Shown in pieces: positions 1 to 11,921 of a DNA stretch of 64,000 nt; the stretch's first letter is position 1; each line of letters starts with the position of its first letter. A program made the position numbers and the translations under genes. Location: assembly GCF_000418555.1 (NCBI RefSeq), contig NZ_ATKM01000019.1, forward strand, positions 186,001-250,000, written 5' to 3'. This stretch comes from Pseudomonas sp. P818 (GTDB taxonomy: Bacteria > Pseudomonadota > Gammaproteobacteria > Pseudomonadales > Pseudomonadaceae). The notes beneath the pieces were generated by a model that saw nothing but the letters and a program-made list of their open reading frames with translations, was not told the origin of the DNA and searched no databases.

Positions 1-1
1 G

Positions 2-484
2 CTACGCCCGCAGGGAGACTTCCCCACAGCCGGGCTGATTCGTCGCCTGGCGGCCCTCTTCTACGATTTCCTGCTTTGCGTAGCACTGATCATGGTGGTC
101 ACCCTGATCTACCAGCAAGGCATTCTGCGTCTGATCCACGGCGGCGATACGTTGATGGCGATGGCCGAAGCCGGCGCCCTGGACCATGATCCGATTCTCG
201 CCAGCCTGGTGCTGCTGTCGCTGTTCGCCTTCTTCGCCAAGTTCTGGACCCATAACGGTCAGACACTGGGCATGCAGGCCTGGGGACTGCGCATTCAGAA
301 CGCCGACGGCAGCGCCATCGATCTGTGGCAGGCCTTGCTGCGCTTCGTGATCGCCATCGGCTCCTGGCTGTTCGCAGGCCTGGGCTTTCTCTGGCTGTTA
401 TGGGACAAGCAGGGCCGCACCTGGCACGACATCTACTCCGACAGCCGTGTGGTTCAGCTACCGAAGAACATCCACAAGAAGTAA
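2..484 (+). CDS. RDD family membrane protein (5' end outside window)
   Basis: Small inner-membrane protein of the RDD family; its substrate or role is not established. The reading frame is open from base 2, so the start lies upstream of the window. The visible start carries the family signature LIRRLAALFYDF, which is basic residues followed by an Asp inside the first membrane helix. Two further hydrophobic stretches follow, and the motif QTLGMQAWGLRI is typical of the middle of RDD proteins. It converges on lptG and shares a bidirectional terminator with it. As I recall PAO1 order, an RDD gene sits next to lptG there too. Confidence 0.85.
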   Translation, partial: LRPQGDFPTAGLIRRLAALFYDFLLCVALIMVVTLIYQQGILRLIHGGDTLMAMAEAGALDHDPILASLVLLSLFAFFAKFWTHNGQTLGMQAWGLRIQNADGSAIDLWQALLRFVIAIGSWLFAGLGFLWLLWDKQGRTWHDIYSDSRVVQLPKNIHKK

Positions 485-498
485 CGGGCGGCAGATTC

Positions 499-528
499 AA
501 AAAAGCCGGTTCACTGAACCGGCTTTTT
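499..528. terminator. Bidirectional rho-independent terminator between RDD gene and lptG
   Basis: GCCGGTTCA and TGAACCGGC (505-523) form a 9-bp stem around one base (so about 7 bp with a small loop in practice). It is flanked by A-runs on the left and TTTTT on the right, so it can end transcripts from both converging genes. Confidence 0.85.
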
Positions 529-544
529 CATGCCTGCGATCGGC

Positions 545-1601
545 TCAGCCAGCGCGGCGTAGCAGCCACACACCAGCCAGCGCGCAGATGCCCGCCGGGA
601 CCAGCACCGCCAGCAGCGGCGAGAAACCGAACACCAGGCTGGACGGCCCCAGCAGGTCCTGAGCGATGCGGAAGATGAAGCCGACCAGCACGCCGGTGAA
701 CACGCGCTGCCCTAGGGTCACCGAGCGCAGCGGGCCGAAGATGAAGGAAATCGCCATCAACACCAGCGCGGCGGTTACCAGCGGTTGCAGCACCTTGGTC
801 CAGAATGCCAGCCAGTAACGGACGTTGTTCAACCCCTGCTCACTCAGGTAGTGGATGTACTGCCAAAGCCCGGTCACCGACAGCGCCTCGGGCTCCATCA
901 CCACGGTGCCGAGCAGCTCCGGATTGAGTTCGATATCCCAGCGCTCTTCGCGCTGATTGACCACCTCGGAACGGTCTTCATGCAGCAGCGTGGTCTGCAC
1001 GTTGCTCAGCATCCAGTGGTTGTCGCGGAACTCGGCACGGCGAGCGAAACTGGCCGAAAGCAGGCGCCGCTCGTCGTCGAAACGGTAGCGCGTGACGCCC
1101 AGCAGAACCCCGCCCGGCTGTACGGCGTTGATATGCACGTACTCCTGCCCCTGCCGATGCCACATGCCGCGCTTGGAGCTCTGCGCTGCACCACCACCCT
1201 GCGCCAGCGCACGGTCGGCCTGGGCCTGGTTCTCGGTAAGCGGCGCGACGTACTCGCCGATCAGAATGCCGGCCAGCATCAGCACCAGCATGGGCTTCAT
1301 TACCGCCCAGACGATACGGCCGATGGACACGCCAGCGGCGCGCATGATGGTCAGCTCGCTGTTGCTGGCCAGGGTGCCAAGACCGATCAGGCAACCGATC
1401 AGCGCCGCCATCGGCAGCATCTCGTAAGCGCGGCGCGGCGCGGTCAACAGAACGTACCAGAGCGCCTGGGCGAGCCCATAGTCGCCCTTGTTCAGGTCAC
1501 TGAGCTCGTCGATGAAAGCGAACAGCAGCGCCAGACCGAGAATGATGCCCAGCACCGCCAGAATGGCGAAGAACACCTGAGTTCCGATGTAGCGATCCAA
1601 C

Positions 1602-1609
<8 letters not shown>
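545..1609 (-). CDS. lptG: LPS export ABC transporter permease LptG
   Basis: Inner-membrane half of the LptB2FG complex that extracts lipopolysaccharide from the inner membrane and feeds it to LptC and the periplasmic bridge. About 354 residues, with an N-terminal helix beginning MAKLDRYIGTQVFF, a central periplasmic domain (about residues 100-260) and three C-terminal helices, as in the YjgP/YjgQ family. A longer reading exists, but the ATG at 1609 is preferred: it is preceded by GGAGGTGG and overlaps the lptF stop by eight bases (ATGGCTAA), a classic translational coupling. Confidence 0.95.
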
Positions 1610-4351
<2,742 letters not shown>

Positions 4352-4373
4352 TCCCGCATCCGGGCCATACTCG

Positions 4374-4433
4374 TGTAGGAGCGGCTTCAGCCGCGATAAT
4401 TCACGATGAAATCGCGGATGAATCCGCTCCTAC
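4374..4433. repeat. REP doublet (inverted pair)
   Basis: GTAGGAGCGGCTTCAGCCGCGAT at 4374-4396 and its inverted copy ATCGCGGATGAATCCGCTCCTAC at 4411-4433 form the head-to-head REP pair (REPIN) common between Pseudomonas genes. The second copy differs at the loop (GATGAATC). Confidence 0.85.
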
Positions 4434-4478
4434 AGACCCCGATACACCGCCATTCGCCTTTTATCTTCGAAGCCCCTG

Positions 4479-4898
4479 ATGCCCAGAATCGAGTTCTACG
4501 TCCTCTCCTCCAGCGATGCCACTGGTCGTCTGCGCGCCGCCTGCCAATTGGCGCTCAAGGCCTGGGGAGCCGGCTTGCCGGTGTTCGTCCGGGGCAGCGA
4601 CGAGGCGCAATGCGCGGAACTGGATGAACTGCTGTGGACATTCAAGGCCGAACGCTTCGTGCCCCACGATCTGTACCAGAATGCTCCGTTGTCGCCTGTG
4701 GTACTGGGCATCGACGAAGCTCCGAGCGCCGAACAGGGCGTGCTGATCAACCTCGGCAGCAGCCTGTCGCCGCATGTCGCGCGTTTTTCCCGCATCATCG
4801 AGATCGTCAACCAGCAACCCGAGTTGCTGAGCGCCTGTCGCGAGAATTTCCGCACCTACCGCCAGCACGGGTATGATCCGCAGCGCGTCGAACTTTAG
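4479..4898 (+). CDS. holC: DNA polymerase III subunit chi
   Basis: Clamp-loader accessory subunit that, with psi, contacts single-stranded-DNA-binding protein during replication. 139 residues. It has the family N-terminus RIEFYVLSSSD, the conserved centre DELLWTFKAERFVPHDLY, and the C-terminal INLG...RIIEIV region. It sits between pepA and valS, as in many gammaproteobacteria. Confidence 0.93.
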   Translation: MPRIEFYVLSSSDATGRLRAACQLALKAWGAGLPVFVRGSDEAQCAELDELLWTFKAERFVPHDLYQNAPLSPVVLGIDEAPSAEQGVLINLGSSLSPHVARFSRIIEIVNQQPELLSACRENFRTYRQHGYDPQRVEL

Positions 4899-4958
4899 TG
4901 GCCGTCGGCGCTCACAATTCAGGCTACTTCTGCCCTTTTGCCCGCTGCACCGACCGCC

Positions 4959-5378
4959 ATGGACACTCCCAAGCCTCCGCAAAAACCTGCTCAGTTGCTG
5001 CACGACCTGGAGTCGATTCGCGAGCTGCTGGGTGATGACCGATCCGAGCCACCGCTGCTGATCGACTCGCTCGACCCCGACAGCATTCCGGTGTTGTCCG
5101 ATATCGTCAGCGCGCCGCCCGGCCCACCGCCGCCCTTCCATGCCACGCCGGCGCCCAAGCCGACAGCACCGGCAGCCACAAGCCCGCTGCGCGAGCGCAT
5201 TGAGCCGCGCCTGCATGACAGCGCGCGCGATCTGCAACACCTCAATGGCGAGTTGCGCGCAGCCGCGCAACTGATTCTGCAAGACGTGATCGACGACTTC
5301 GTGCCGCAGATCGAGGCCGAACTCAAACGTCGCCTGGAAGCCCGCCTGCCGCGCCTGCTGCCGCCACGCAAACCCTGA
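4959..5378 (+). CDS. Small conserved protein between holC and valS, function unknown
   Basis: About 139 residues, cytosolic by appearance. The N-terminal half is acidic and Pro-rich (LLIDSLDPDSIPVL, then a run rich in Pro). The C-terminal half (about residues 65-139) is a predicted amphipathic helix region ending in Arg/Pro-rich sequence. A start at 4938 (TTG) would add seven residues; the ATG at 4959 (MDTPKPP) is preferred. In P. aeruginosa, as I recall it, a hypothetical gene also sits between holC and valS, which supports a real gene. A link to the polymerase chi/psi story is only positional; the sequence gives no catalytic motif. Confidence 0.7.
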   Translation: MDTPKPPQKPAQLLHDLESIRELLGDDRSEPPLLIDSLDPDSIPVLSDIVSAPPGPPPPFHATPAPKPTAPAATSPLRERIEPRLHDSARDLQHLNGELRAAAQLILQDVIDDFVPQIEAELKRRLEARLPRLLPPRKP

Positions 5379-5516
5379 GCCGCTTCAAGACGCGTGGCGC
5401 ATTCCCAAGCCAGCGCCGCGCCTGCGCCCTCTGACGCGCAGCCCTTACGCCACAAGGCCCATCCCCGGTATACTTGCCGGCTTTTCCGATCAGCCGTCAC
5501 AAGGGTCCCGCCGCGC

Positions 5517-8348
5517 ATGGACAAGACCTACCAGCCGCACGCCATCGAATCCAACTGGTACCAGACCTGGGAGAAGAACAACTACTTCGCCCCGCAAGGT
5601 AGCGGTGAGCCTTACACCATCATGATCCCGCCGCCGAACGTCACCGGCAGCCTGCACATGGGTCACGGCTTCAACAACGCGATCATGGATGCGCTGATCC
5701 GCTTCCGCCGCATGCAGGGCCGCAACACCCTGTGGCAACCGGGCACCGACCACGCCGGTATCGCCACCCAGATGGTGGTGGAGCGCCAGCTGGCCGCGCA
5801 GGGTATCGGTCGTCACGACCTGGGCCGCGAGAAATTCCTGGAGAAAGTCTGGGAATGGAAGAACCAGTCCGGCGGCACCATCACCCGGCAGATCCGTCGC
5901 CTCGGATCCTCTGTGGACTGGTCGCGCGAGCGCTTCACCATGGACGACGGCCTGTCCGAAGCGGTCAAGGAAGCCTTCGTCCGTCTGCATGAAGACGGCC
6001 TGATCTACCGCGGCAAACGCCTGGTCAACTGGGACACCAAGTTCCACACCGCCATCTCCGACCTGGAAGTGGAAAACCACGACGAGAAAGGCTCGCTGTG
6101 GAACCTGCGCTACCCGCTGGCCGACGGCAAGAAGACCGCCGAAGGCAACGACTACCTGATCGTCGCCACCACCCGCCCGGAAACCATGCTCGGCGACAGC
6201 GCCGTAGCCGTGCATCCGGAAGACGAGCGCTACAAGGCGCTGATCGGCAGCTTCGTCGAACTGCCGCTGGTGGGCCGTCGCATCCCCATCATCGCCGACG
6301 ACTACTGCGACCCCGAGTTCGGCACCGGCTGCGTGAAGATCACCCCGGCGCATGACTTCAACGACTACGAAGTGGGCAAGCGCCACAACCTGCCGCTGAT
6401 CAACATCTTCGACAAGAACGCCGCGGTGCTGGCTACCGCCCAGGTGTTCAACCTCGACGGCAGCGTCAACGAGCAGATCGAGGCCAGCATCCCCGCGCAG
6501 TTCGCCGGGCTGGATCGCTTCGAGGCGCGCAAGCAGATCGTCGCCGCCTTCGAGGCTGCCGGCCTGCTGGAGAAGATCGAAGACCACGCACTGAAAGTGC
6601 CGAAGGGCGACCGTTCCGGCACCGTGATCGAGCCGTGGCTGACCGACCAGTGGTACGTCTCCACCAAGCCGCTGGCCGAAAAAGCCATCGCCGTGGTCGA
6701 GAGTGGCGAAATCCAGTTCGTGCCCAAGCAGTACGAGAACATGTACTTCAGCTGGATGCGCGACATCCAGGACTGGTGCATCAGCCGTCAGCTGTGGTGG
6801 GGCCACCGCATCCCGGCCTGGTACGACGAGGCCGGCAACGTCTACGTCGGCCGTGACGAAGCGGAAGTACGCGCCAAGCACAACCTCGAAGGTGTCGCCC
6901 TGCGCCAGGACGAAGACGTGCTGGATACCTGGTTCAGCTCCGGCCTGTGGACCTTCTCCACCCTCGGCTGGCCGCAGCAGACCGACTTCCTCAAGACCTT
7001 CCACCCCACCGACGTGCTGGTCACCGGCTTCGACATCATCTTCTTCTGGGTCGCCCGGATGATCATGCTGTCGACTCACCTGACCGGGCAGATTCCGTTC
7101 AAGACCGTGTACGTGCACGGCCTGGTGCGCGACGGCCAGGGACAGAAGATGTCCAAGTCCAAGGGCAACGTGCTCGACCCGCTGGATATCGTCGATGGCA
7201 TCACCCTCGACGAGCTGCTGGAAAAACGCACCAGCGGCATGATGCAGCCCAAGCTGGCCGAGAAGATCGCCAAGCAGACCAAGGCCGAGTTCCCCGAGGG
7301 CATCGCCAGCTACGGCACCGACGCCCTGCGCTTCACCTTCTGTTCGTTGGCCACCACTGGCCGCGACGTGAAGTTCGACATGGGCCGCGTCGAGGGTTAC
7401 CGCAACTTCTGCAACAAGCTGTGGAACGCCGCCAACTTCGTCATCGAGAACACCGATGGCCAGGATACTGGCGTGAATGGCGAAGAAGTCGAGCTTTCCT
7501 CGGTGGATCGCTGGATCATCAGCCAGCTGCAGCGCACCGAAGCCGAAGTCACCCGCCAGCTCGACGCCTTCCGCTTCGACCTGGCCACCCAGGCGCTCTA
7601 CGAGTTCGTCTGGGACCAGTACTGCGCCTGGTACCTGGAGCTGGTCAAGCCGGTGCTGTGGGACGAGAACGCGCCGATCGAGCGCCAGCGCGGCACCCGT
7701 CGCACCCTGGTGCGGGTGCTGGAAGTCATCCTGCGCCTGGCTCACCCGTTCATGCCCTTCATCACCGAAGAAATCTGGCAGCGCATCAAGGGCCAGGCCG
7801 GCGTGCAGGGTGAAACCCTGATGCTGCAACCCTGGCCGGTGGCCAATGAGAGCCGCATCGACGCTGCCGCCGAAGGCGACATCGAGTGGGTCAAGCAGCT
7901 GATGCTCGGCGTACGGCAGATCCGTGGCGAGATGAAGATCTCCATGGCCAAGCGCATCGACATCATCGTTGCCAACGCTTCGGCCGAGGATCAGCGTCGC
8001 CTGGCCGACTTCGAGCCGCTGCTGAACAAGCTGGCCAAGCTCGAATCCGTGCGCGTGCTGGCTGCCGGTGAGGAAGCGCCGATGTCCGCCACCACCCTGG
8101 TCGGCGAGATGGAGGTGCTGGTGCCGATGGCCGGGCTGATCGACAAGGACGCCGAACTGGCGCGCCTGGACAAGGAGATCGCCCGCCTCGATGGTGAGGT
8201 CAAGCGCGTCGGCGGCAAGCTGGCCAATGAAGGCTTCGTCGCCAAGGCCCCGGCCGAAGTGCTGGAGAAGGAGCGCGCCAAGCTGGCCGAGGCCGAGCAG
8301 GCCCTGAGCAAGATGGTCGAGCAGCGCGGCAAGATCGCGGCTCTCTGA
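5517..8348 (+). CDS. valS: Valyl-tRNA synthetase
   Basis: Class I aminoacyl-tRNA synthetase that charges tRNA-Val and edits mischarged threonine. 943 residues, the usual length. The HIGH-type motif is HMGH in [15 protein letters not shown], and the KMSKS motif is [10 protein letters not shown] near residue 545. The CP1 editing domain lies between them ([10 protein letters not shown]). The C-terminal 65 residues form the expected Lys/Glu-rich coiled coil that grips the tRNA. The frame is open further upstream, but [11 protein letters not shown] at 5517 is the conserved start. Confidence 0.97.
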   Translation: MDKTYQPHAIESNWYQTWEKNNYFAPQGSGEPYTIMIPPPNVTGSLHMGHGFNNAIMDALIRFRRMQGRNTLWQPGTDHAGIATQMVVERQLAAQGIGRHDLGREKFLEKVWEWKNQSGGTITRQIRRLGSSVDWSRERFTMDDGLSEAVKEAFVRLHEDGLIYRGKRLVNWDTKFHTAISDLEVENHDEKGSLWNLRYPLADGKKTAEGNDYLIVATTRPETMLGDSAVAVHPEDERYKALIGSFVELPLVGRRIPIIADDYCDPEFGTGCVKITPAHDFNDYEVGKRHNLPLINIFDKNAAVLATAQVFNLDGSVNEQIEASIPAQFAGLDRFEARKQIVAAFEAAGLLEKIEDHALKVPKGDRSGTVIEPWLTDQWYVSTKPLAEKAIAVVESGEIQFVPKQYENMYFSWMRDIQDWCISRQLWWGHRIPAWYDEAGNVYVGRDEAEVRAKHNLEGVALRQDEDVLDTWFSSGLWTFSTLGWPQQTDFLKTFHPTDVLVTGFDIIFFWVARMIMLSTHLTGQIPFKTVYVHGLVRDGQGQKMSKSKGNVLDPLDIVDGITLDELLEKRTSGMMQPKLAEKIAKQTKAEFPEGIASYGTDALRFTFCSLATTGRDVKFDMGRVEGYRNFCNKLWNAANFVIENTDGQDTGVNGEEVELSSVDRWIISQLQRTEAEVTRQLDAFRFDLATQALYEFVWDQYCAWYLELVKPVLWDENAPIERQRGTRRTLVRVLEVILRLAHPFMPFITEEIWQRIKGQAGVQGETLMLQPWPVANESRIDAAAEGDIEWVKQLMLGVRQIRGEMKISMAKRIDIIVANASAEDQRRLADFEPLLNKLAKLESVRVLAAGEEAPMSATTLVGEMEVLVPMAGLIDKDAELARLDKEIARLDGEVKRVGGKLANEGFVAKAPAEVLEKERAKLAEAEQALSKMVEQRGKIAAL

Positions 8349-8363
8349 TCACCGCGCGCCACA

Positions 8364-8402
8364 GAAAGACCCGCGTCCTGACCGGCGCGGGTTTCTTTTT
8401 TG
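8364..8402 (+). terminator. valS terminator
   Basis: GAAAGACCCGCG ... CGCGGGTTTC hairpin followed by TTTTTT, just after the valS stop. Confidence 0.85.
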
Positions 8403-8425
8403 TGAAAAGGGCTTGAGCCCGGCTC

Positions 8426-8447
8426 GTAGGGTGGGCTTCAGCCCACC
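8426..8447. repeat. REP-like palindrome (GTGGGCT/AGCCCAC class)
   Basis: GTAGGGTGGGCTTCAGCCCACC: stem GGTGGGCT/AGCCCACC around TC. It is a different REP sequence class from the one at 4374. Confidence 0.7.
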
Positions 8448-8567
8448 ATCGGTACTTCGGCTGAGCGACACAGCCCAACTTGCAAAGCCCGTCCGATAAC
8501 ACACCCTATTTTATGGAGAGAGCTTTCCCGGCCCCTCCCCTTGCTTGATCGATCACCTGGAACACCC

Positions 8568-9998
8568 ATGACCACCCGCTCCCCTTCCCTGCTCGACGCC
8601 CTGTTGCCGATTGGCGTGCTCGTCGTGCTGCTCAGCCTTTCCGTTTACCTGTTCGGCGACAGCTCCTCCAGCGGCCCGAACCAGATCGCCCTGATGAGCG
8701 CCGCCTTCGTCGCCGGCCTGGTCGGGCTAAAGAACGGCTTGCGCTGGACCGAGATCGAGGAAGGCATACTCGCCGGCATCCATATGGCAATGAAGGCCAA
8801 CCTGATCCTGCTGGCGGTCGGCGCGCTGATCGGTACCTGGATTCTCGCCGGCACCGTGCCGACCATGATCTGGCTGGGCCTGAAACTGATCAGCGCCGAG
8901 TACTTCTACGTCACCAGCTGCCTGATCTGCGCCCTCACCGCGCTGTCCATCGGCAGCTCGTGGACGGTGGCCGGGACCCTCGGCATCGGCCTGATGGGCG
9001 TGGCGGCAGGCCTGGGCCTGGATCCGGCGATCACCGCCGGCGCGATCATTTCCGGCGCCTACTTCGGCGACAAGCTGTCGCCGCTGTCGGACACCACCAA
9101 TCTGGCTCCGGCCGCTGCCGGTGCCGATCTGTTCGCCCATATCCGCAACATGCTGCGTACCACCGTGCCGGCGCTGCTGATCGCCCTGGTGATCTTCTTC
9201 AGCCTGGGCCAGCAGGCCAGCGCCGACCATGACACCGGGCGCATCGCCGAAGTACTGAGCGCACTGGAGGCACAGTTCAATCTGGGCTGGCACCTGCTGG
9301 TGCCGGTGGCCTTCCTGTTGCTGCTCGCAGTACGCCAGTGGGCGGCCTTCCCGGCGGTGTTTCTTGCCGCGCTGCTCGGTGCGGTGTTCGCCGTGGCGTT
9401 CCAGCCGGAAGTGATGGCGCGCCTGGCTGACCCACAAGCTGGCGCCCTGGCACCGCTGAAAACCGTCTGGAGTGCGCTGTTCGCCGGCTACGAGTCGGCC
9501 AGCGGCAACGCCGAGCTAGACGGCCTGCTGTCCAAGGGCGGTATGGGCAGCATGCTCACCACCGTCTGGCTGATCATCTGCGCCATGTGCTTTGGTGGTG
9601 TGCTGGAACGCCTCGGCCTCTTGCAGCGCCTGCTGCAGAGCGCGCTGCGCCTGGTACGCAGTGACAGCGGCCTGGTCGCCAGCACCATCACCACCACCAT
9701 CGGCACCAACGTCATCACCGCCGATCAGTACATCGCCCTGGTGCTGCCGGGGCGCATGTACCGCGCCGAGTACGAGAAGCGCGGCCTGGCGCCGACCAGC
9801 CTGTCGCGCGCCCTGGAAGACGGCGGCACCCTGACCTCGGTACTGGTGCCCTGGAACACCTGCGGTGCCTACATGGCCGCCACCCTGGGCGTGGCCACCC
9901 TGAGCTACCTGCCGTACTGCTTCTTCAACCTGATCATGCCGGTGCTGGCCATCGCCCTCGCCTACCTGTTGCCGCCCAAGCCGCAAACGCCCGCCTGA
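8568..9998 (+). CDS. nhaC: NhaC-family Na+/H+ antiporter
   Basis: Secondary transporter expected to expel Na+ in exchange for protons. 476 residues with about 11 to 12 hydrophobic segments. Family hallmarks are visible: SIGSSWTVAGTLGIGL, then ISGAYFGDKLSPLSDTTNLAP (the conserved Asp-rich substrate region of NhaC), and TTTIGTNVITADQY in the second half. An upstream start would add nine residues; the ATG at 8568 (MTTRSPS) is preferred. It lies directly upstream of nhaD on the same strand across 184 bp. Malate/lactate antiporters (MleN) belong to the same family, so the substrate is not certain. Confidence 0.85.
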   Translation: MTTRSPSLLDALLPIGVLVVLLSLSVYLFGDSSSSGPNQIALMSAAFVAGLVGLKNGLRWTEIEEGILAGIHMAMKANLILLAVGALIGTWILAGTVPTMIWLGLKLISAEYFYVTSCLICALTALSIGSSWTVAGTLGIGLMGVAAGLGLDPAITAGAIISGAYFGDKLSPLSDTTNLAPAAAGADLFAHIRNMLRTTVPALLIALVIFFSLGQQASADHDTGRIAEVLSALEAQFNLGWHLLVPVAFLLLLAVRQWAAFPAVFLAALLGAVFAVAFQPEVMARLADPQAGALAPLKTVWSALFAGYESASGNAELDGLLSKGGMGSMLTTVWLIICAMCFGGVLERLGLLQRLLQSALRLVRSDSGLVASTITTTIGTNVITADQYIALVLPGRMYRAEYEKRGLAPTSLSRALEDGGTLTSVLVPWNTCGAYMAATLGVATLSYLPYCFFNLIMPVLAIALAYLLPPKPQTPA

Positions 9999-10009
9999 TC
10001 TCGCCCCCG

Positions 10010-10031
10010 GGGCCGGCCGCTGCGCCGGCCC
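10010..10031. other. Strong GC hairpin after nhaC
   Basis: GGGCCGGC (10010-10017) and GCCGGCCC (10024-10031) form a perfect 8-bp stem with a six-base loop. No T-run follows, so it could be a weak or factor-assisted terminator, or a 3'-end stabiliser. An A/T-rich stretch (CTATAAAAAACC, about 10079-10090) downstream may hold the nhaD promoter. Confidence 0.5.
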
Positions 10032-10182
10032 GAATCTCCGCATTAAGTAGCAAAGCGCTCATCCCTTTTGCGCTTTTGGCTATAAAAAACCTTCCCTTTT
10101 TCCAATTGTTTCAGGCATCTTCACCCGCCTGGCTGCATCCCCGGCACGTCCCACCTACAAGAATCAGAGCGGAACTCCGAAC

Positions 10183-11559
10183 ATGTATGCGTTGATGGCA
10201 CTCGTCTTCGTCCTCGGCTACCTGTGCATTGCACTCGAGCACCCGTTAAAAATCGACAAGGCAGCCTCCGCTCTGCTCACGGCCGTGATCGCCTGGACGC
10301 TGCTGGTTCTCGGTGCGGACAGCATTCTGCCGATGCTCGGAACAGGCACCGCCGGCGCCAGCACCAACACCCATCATGTGGTCGAGGAACTGCGTCATCA
10401 TCTCGGCGAGATTTCCGAGATTCTGTTCTTCCTCATGGGCGCGATGACCATCGTCGAGCTGATCGACGCTCATGAAGGTTTCAAGGTCATCACCGACCGC
10501 ATTCGCACCCACAAGCGCGTGCACCTGCTGTGGCTGGTGGGGCTGATCACCTTCTTCCTGTCCGCGGCGCTGGACAACCTGGCCACCACCATCGTGATGA
10601 TCTCGCTGCTGCGCAAGCTGATCGCCGACCTGCACGAACGCTGGTTCTACGCCGGTATCGTGGTCATCGCCGCCAACGCCGGCGGCGCCTGGTCGCCGAT
10701 TGGCGACGTCACCACCACCATGCTGTGGATCGGCAATCAGGTCACCGCCACCGGCATCATCACCAAGCTGTTCCTGCCCAGCCTGGTCTGCCTGCTGGTG
10801 CCGCTGCTGCTCATGAGCTTTCGCCTCAAGGGCGAAGTAGCCGAGCCGCGCATCAAGGAAAGCGCCGAAAGCCGCCGTGACCCGACCACTCCATTCGAGC
10901 GCAACCTGGTGTTCAGCCTCGGTCTGGGTGCATTGATCTTCGTGCCGATCTTCAAGACCATCACCCATCTGCCGCCATACATGGGCATCCTCTTCGGCCT
11001 CAGCCTGCTGTGGATCACCACCGAGATCATCCACCGCAGCAAGAACAGCGAAGAGAAGGACCCACTGTCGGTGGTCGGCGTACTGCGCCGCATCGATATC
11101 ACCAGCGTGCTGTTCTTCCTCGGCATCCTGCTCGCCGTCTCCGCACTGTCCAGCGCCGGTCACCTGATCCAGGTGGCGACGCTGCTCAAGGACAGCCTGG
11201 GCAACGTCTACAGCATCGCCATTTCCATCGGCATGCTCTCGGCCGTGGTGGACAACGTGCCGATGGTTGCCGGGGCCATGAAGATGTACCCGCTGATCAG
11301 CCCCGAAACCCTGGCCACGGCGGCCGCGGAAGAACTGCCCTGGCTGCGCAACTTCGTGGTCAATGGCAACTTCTGGGAAATGCTCGCCTACTGCGCCGGC
11401 ACCGGCGGCAGCTGCCTGATCATCGGCTCGGCCGCTGGTGTGGCGGCCATGGGCATGGAGAAGATCAACTTCATCTGGTACCTGAAGAAGATCACCGGCC
11501 TGGCCTTCATCGGCTACCTGGCCGGCGCCGCCACCTACATGCTGCTGTTCGCCGCCTGA
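10183..11559 (+). CDS. nhaD: NhaD-type Na+/H+ antiporter
   Basis: Na+(Li+)/H+ antiporter of the ion-transporter superfamily, found mainly in marine and alkaliphilic bacteria; it exports sodium at alkaline pH. 458 residues with about 12 hydrophobic segments. The family motifs are present: FFLSAALDNLATTIVMISLLRKL, ANAGGAWSPIGDVTTTMLW, VVDNVPMVAGAMKM and GTGGSCLIIGSAAGVAAMGM. It is followed 33 bp later by a small winged-helix gene, probably in the same transcript. Confidence 0.92.
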   Translation: MYALMALVFVLGYLCIALEHPLKIDKAASALLTAVIAWTLLVLGADSILPMLGTGTAGASTNTHHVVEELRHHLGEISEILFFLMGAMTIVELIDAHEGFKVITDRIRTHKRVHLLWLVGLITFFLSAALDNLATTIVMISLLRKLIADLHERWFYAGIVVIAANAGGAWSPIGDVTTTMLWIGNQVTATGIITKLFLPSLVCLLVPLLLMSFRLKGEVAEPRIKESAESRRDPTTPFERNLVFSLGLGALIFVPIFKTITHLPPYMGILFGLSLLWITTEIIHRSKNSEEKDPLSVVGVLRRIDITSVLFFLGILLAVSALSSAGHLIQVATLLKDSLGNVYSIAISIGMLSAVVDNVPMVAGAMKMYPLISPETLATAAAEELPWLRNFVVNGNFWEMLAYCAGTGGSCLIIGSAAGVAAMGMEKINFIWYLKKITGLAFIGYLAGAATYMLLFAA

Positions 11560-11592
11560 CCGGCGGCGCACCAACAGGTACAGGAAGTCGCC

Positions 11593-11889
11593 ATGCAGAC
11601 CAGCAAGACCCGCACCAGCTTCTACCGTCGGCTCTACGTGGCCTGGCTGATCGACAGCGGCCAGGCCGTCAGCGTACCCGCGCTGATGGAAGCCACCGGC
11701 ATGCCACGGCGCACCGCGCAGGACACCCTGGCCGCCCTCGCCGAGCTGGACATCGACTGCCAGTTCGAGCAGAACCCGGGCGAGCGCAACAACGCCGGCC
11801 ACTACCGGATTCACGACTGGGGGCCGATCGACAAACGCTGGATCGCCGCCAACCTGCAGCAGATCAAGGCCACGCTGGGTTATCCCTGA
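11593..11889 (+). CDS. Small winged-helix DNA-binding protein
   Basis: 98 residues. The first two thirds read as a helix-turn-helix/winged-helix (YVAWLIDSGQ, then VPALMEATGMPRRTAQDTLAAL with the recognition helix, then the wing ELDIDCQFEQ...GHYRIHDWG). There is no effector domain. It sits 33 bp after nhaD and 32 bp before the SLC13-type permease, so it is most likely a cotranscribed local regulator of these transporters; that role is inferred from position only. Similar short proteins are found across Pseudomonas as uncharacterised HTH proteins. Confidence 0.75.
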   Translation: MQTSKTRTSFYRRLYVAWLIDSGQAVSVPALMEATGMPRRTAQDTLAALAELDIDCQFEQNPGERNNAGHYRIHDWGPIDKRWIAANLQQIKATLGYP

Positions 11890-11921
11890 GATAATCGTTC
11901 CCGTACTGCATGGGAACTGCA

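Noticed and set aside
5490-7829. 779-residue open frame on the minus strand opposite valS
   Set aside because: Low-complexity His/Val/Gly-rich translation with no domain; it is the antisense shadow of a strongly conserved GC-rich gene.
9999-10182. Possible sodium riboswitch upstream of nhaD
   Set aside because: The leader has one GC hairpin and an A/T-rich stretch, but I could not fit it to any known riboswitch consensus by eye.
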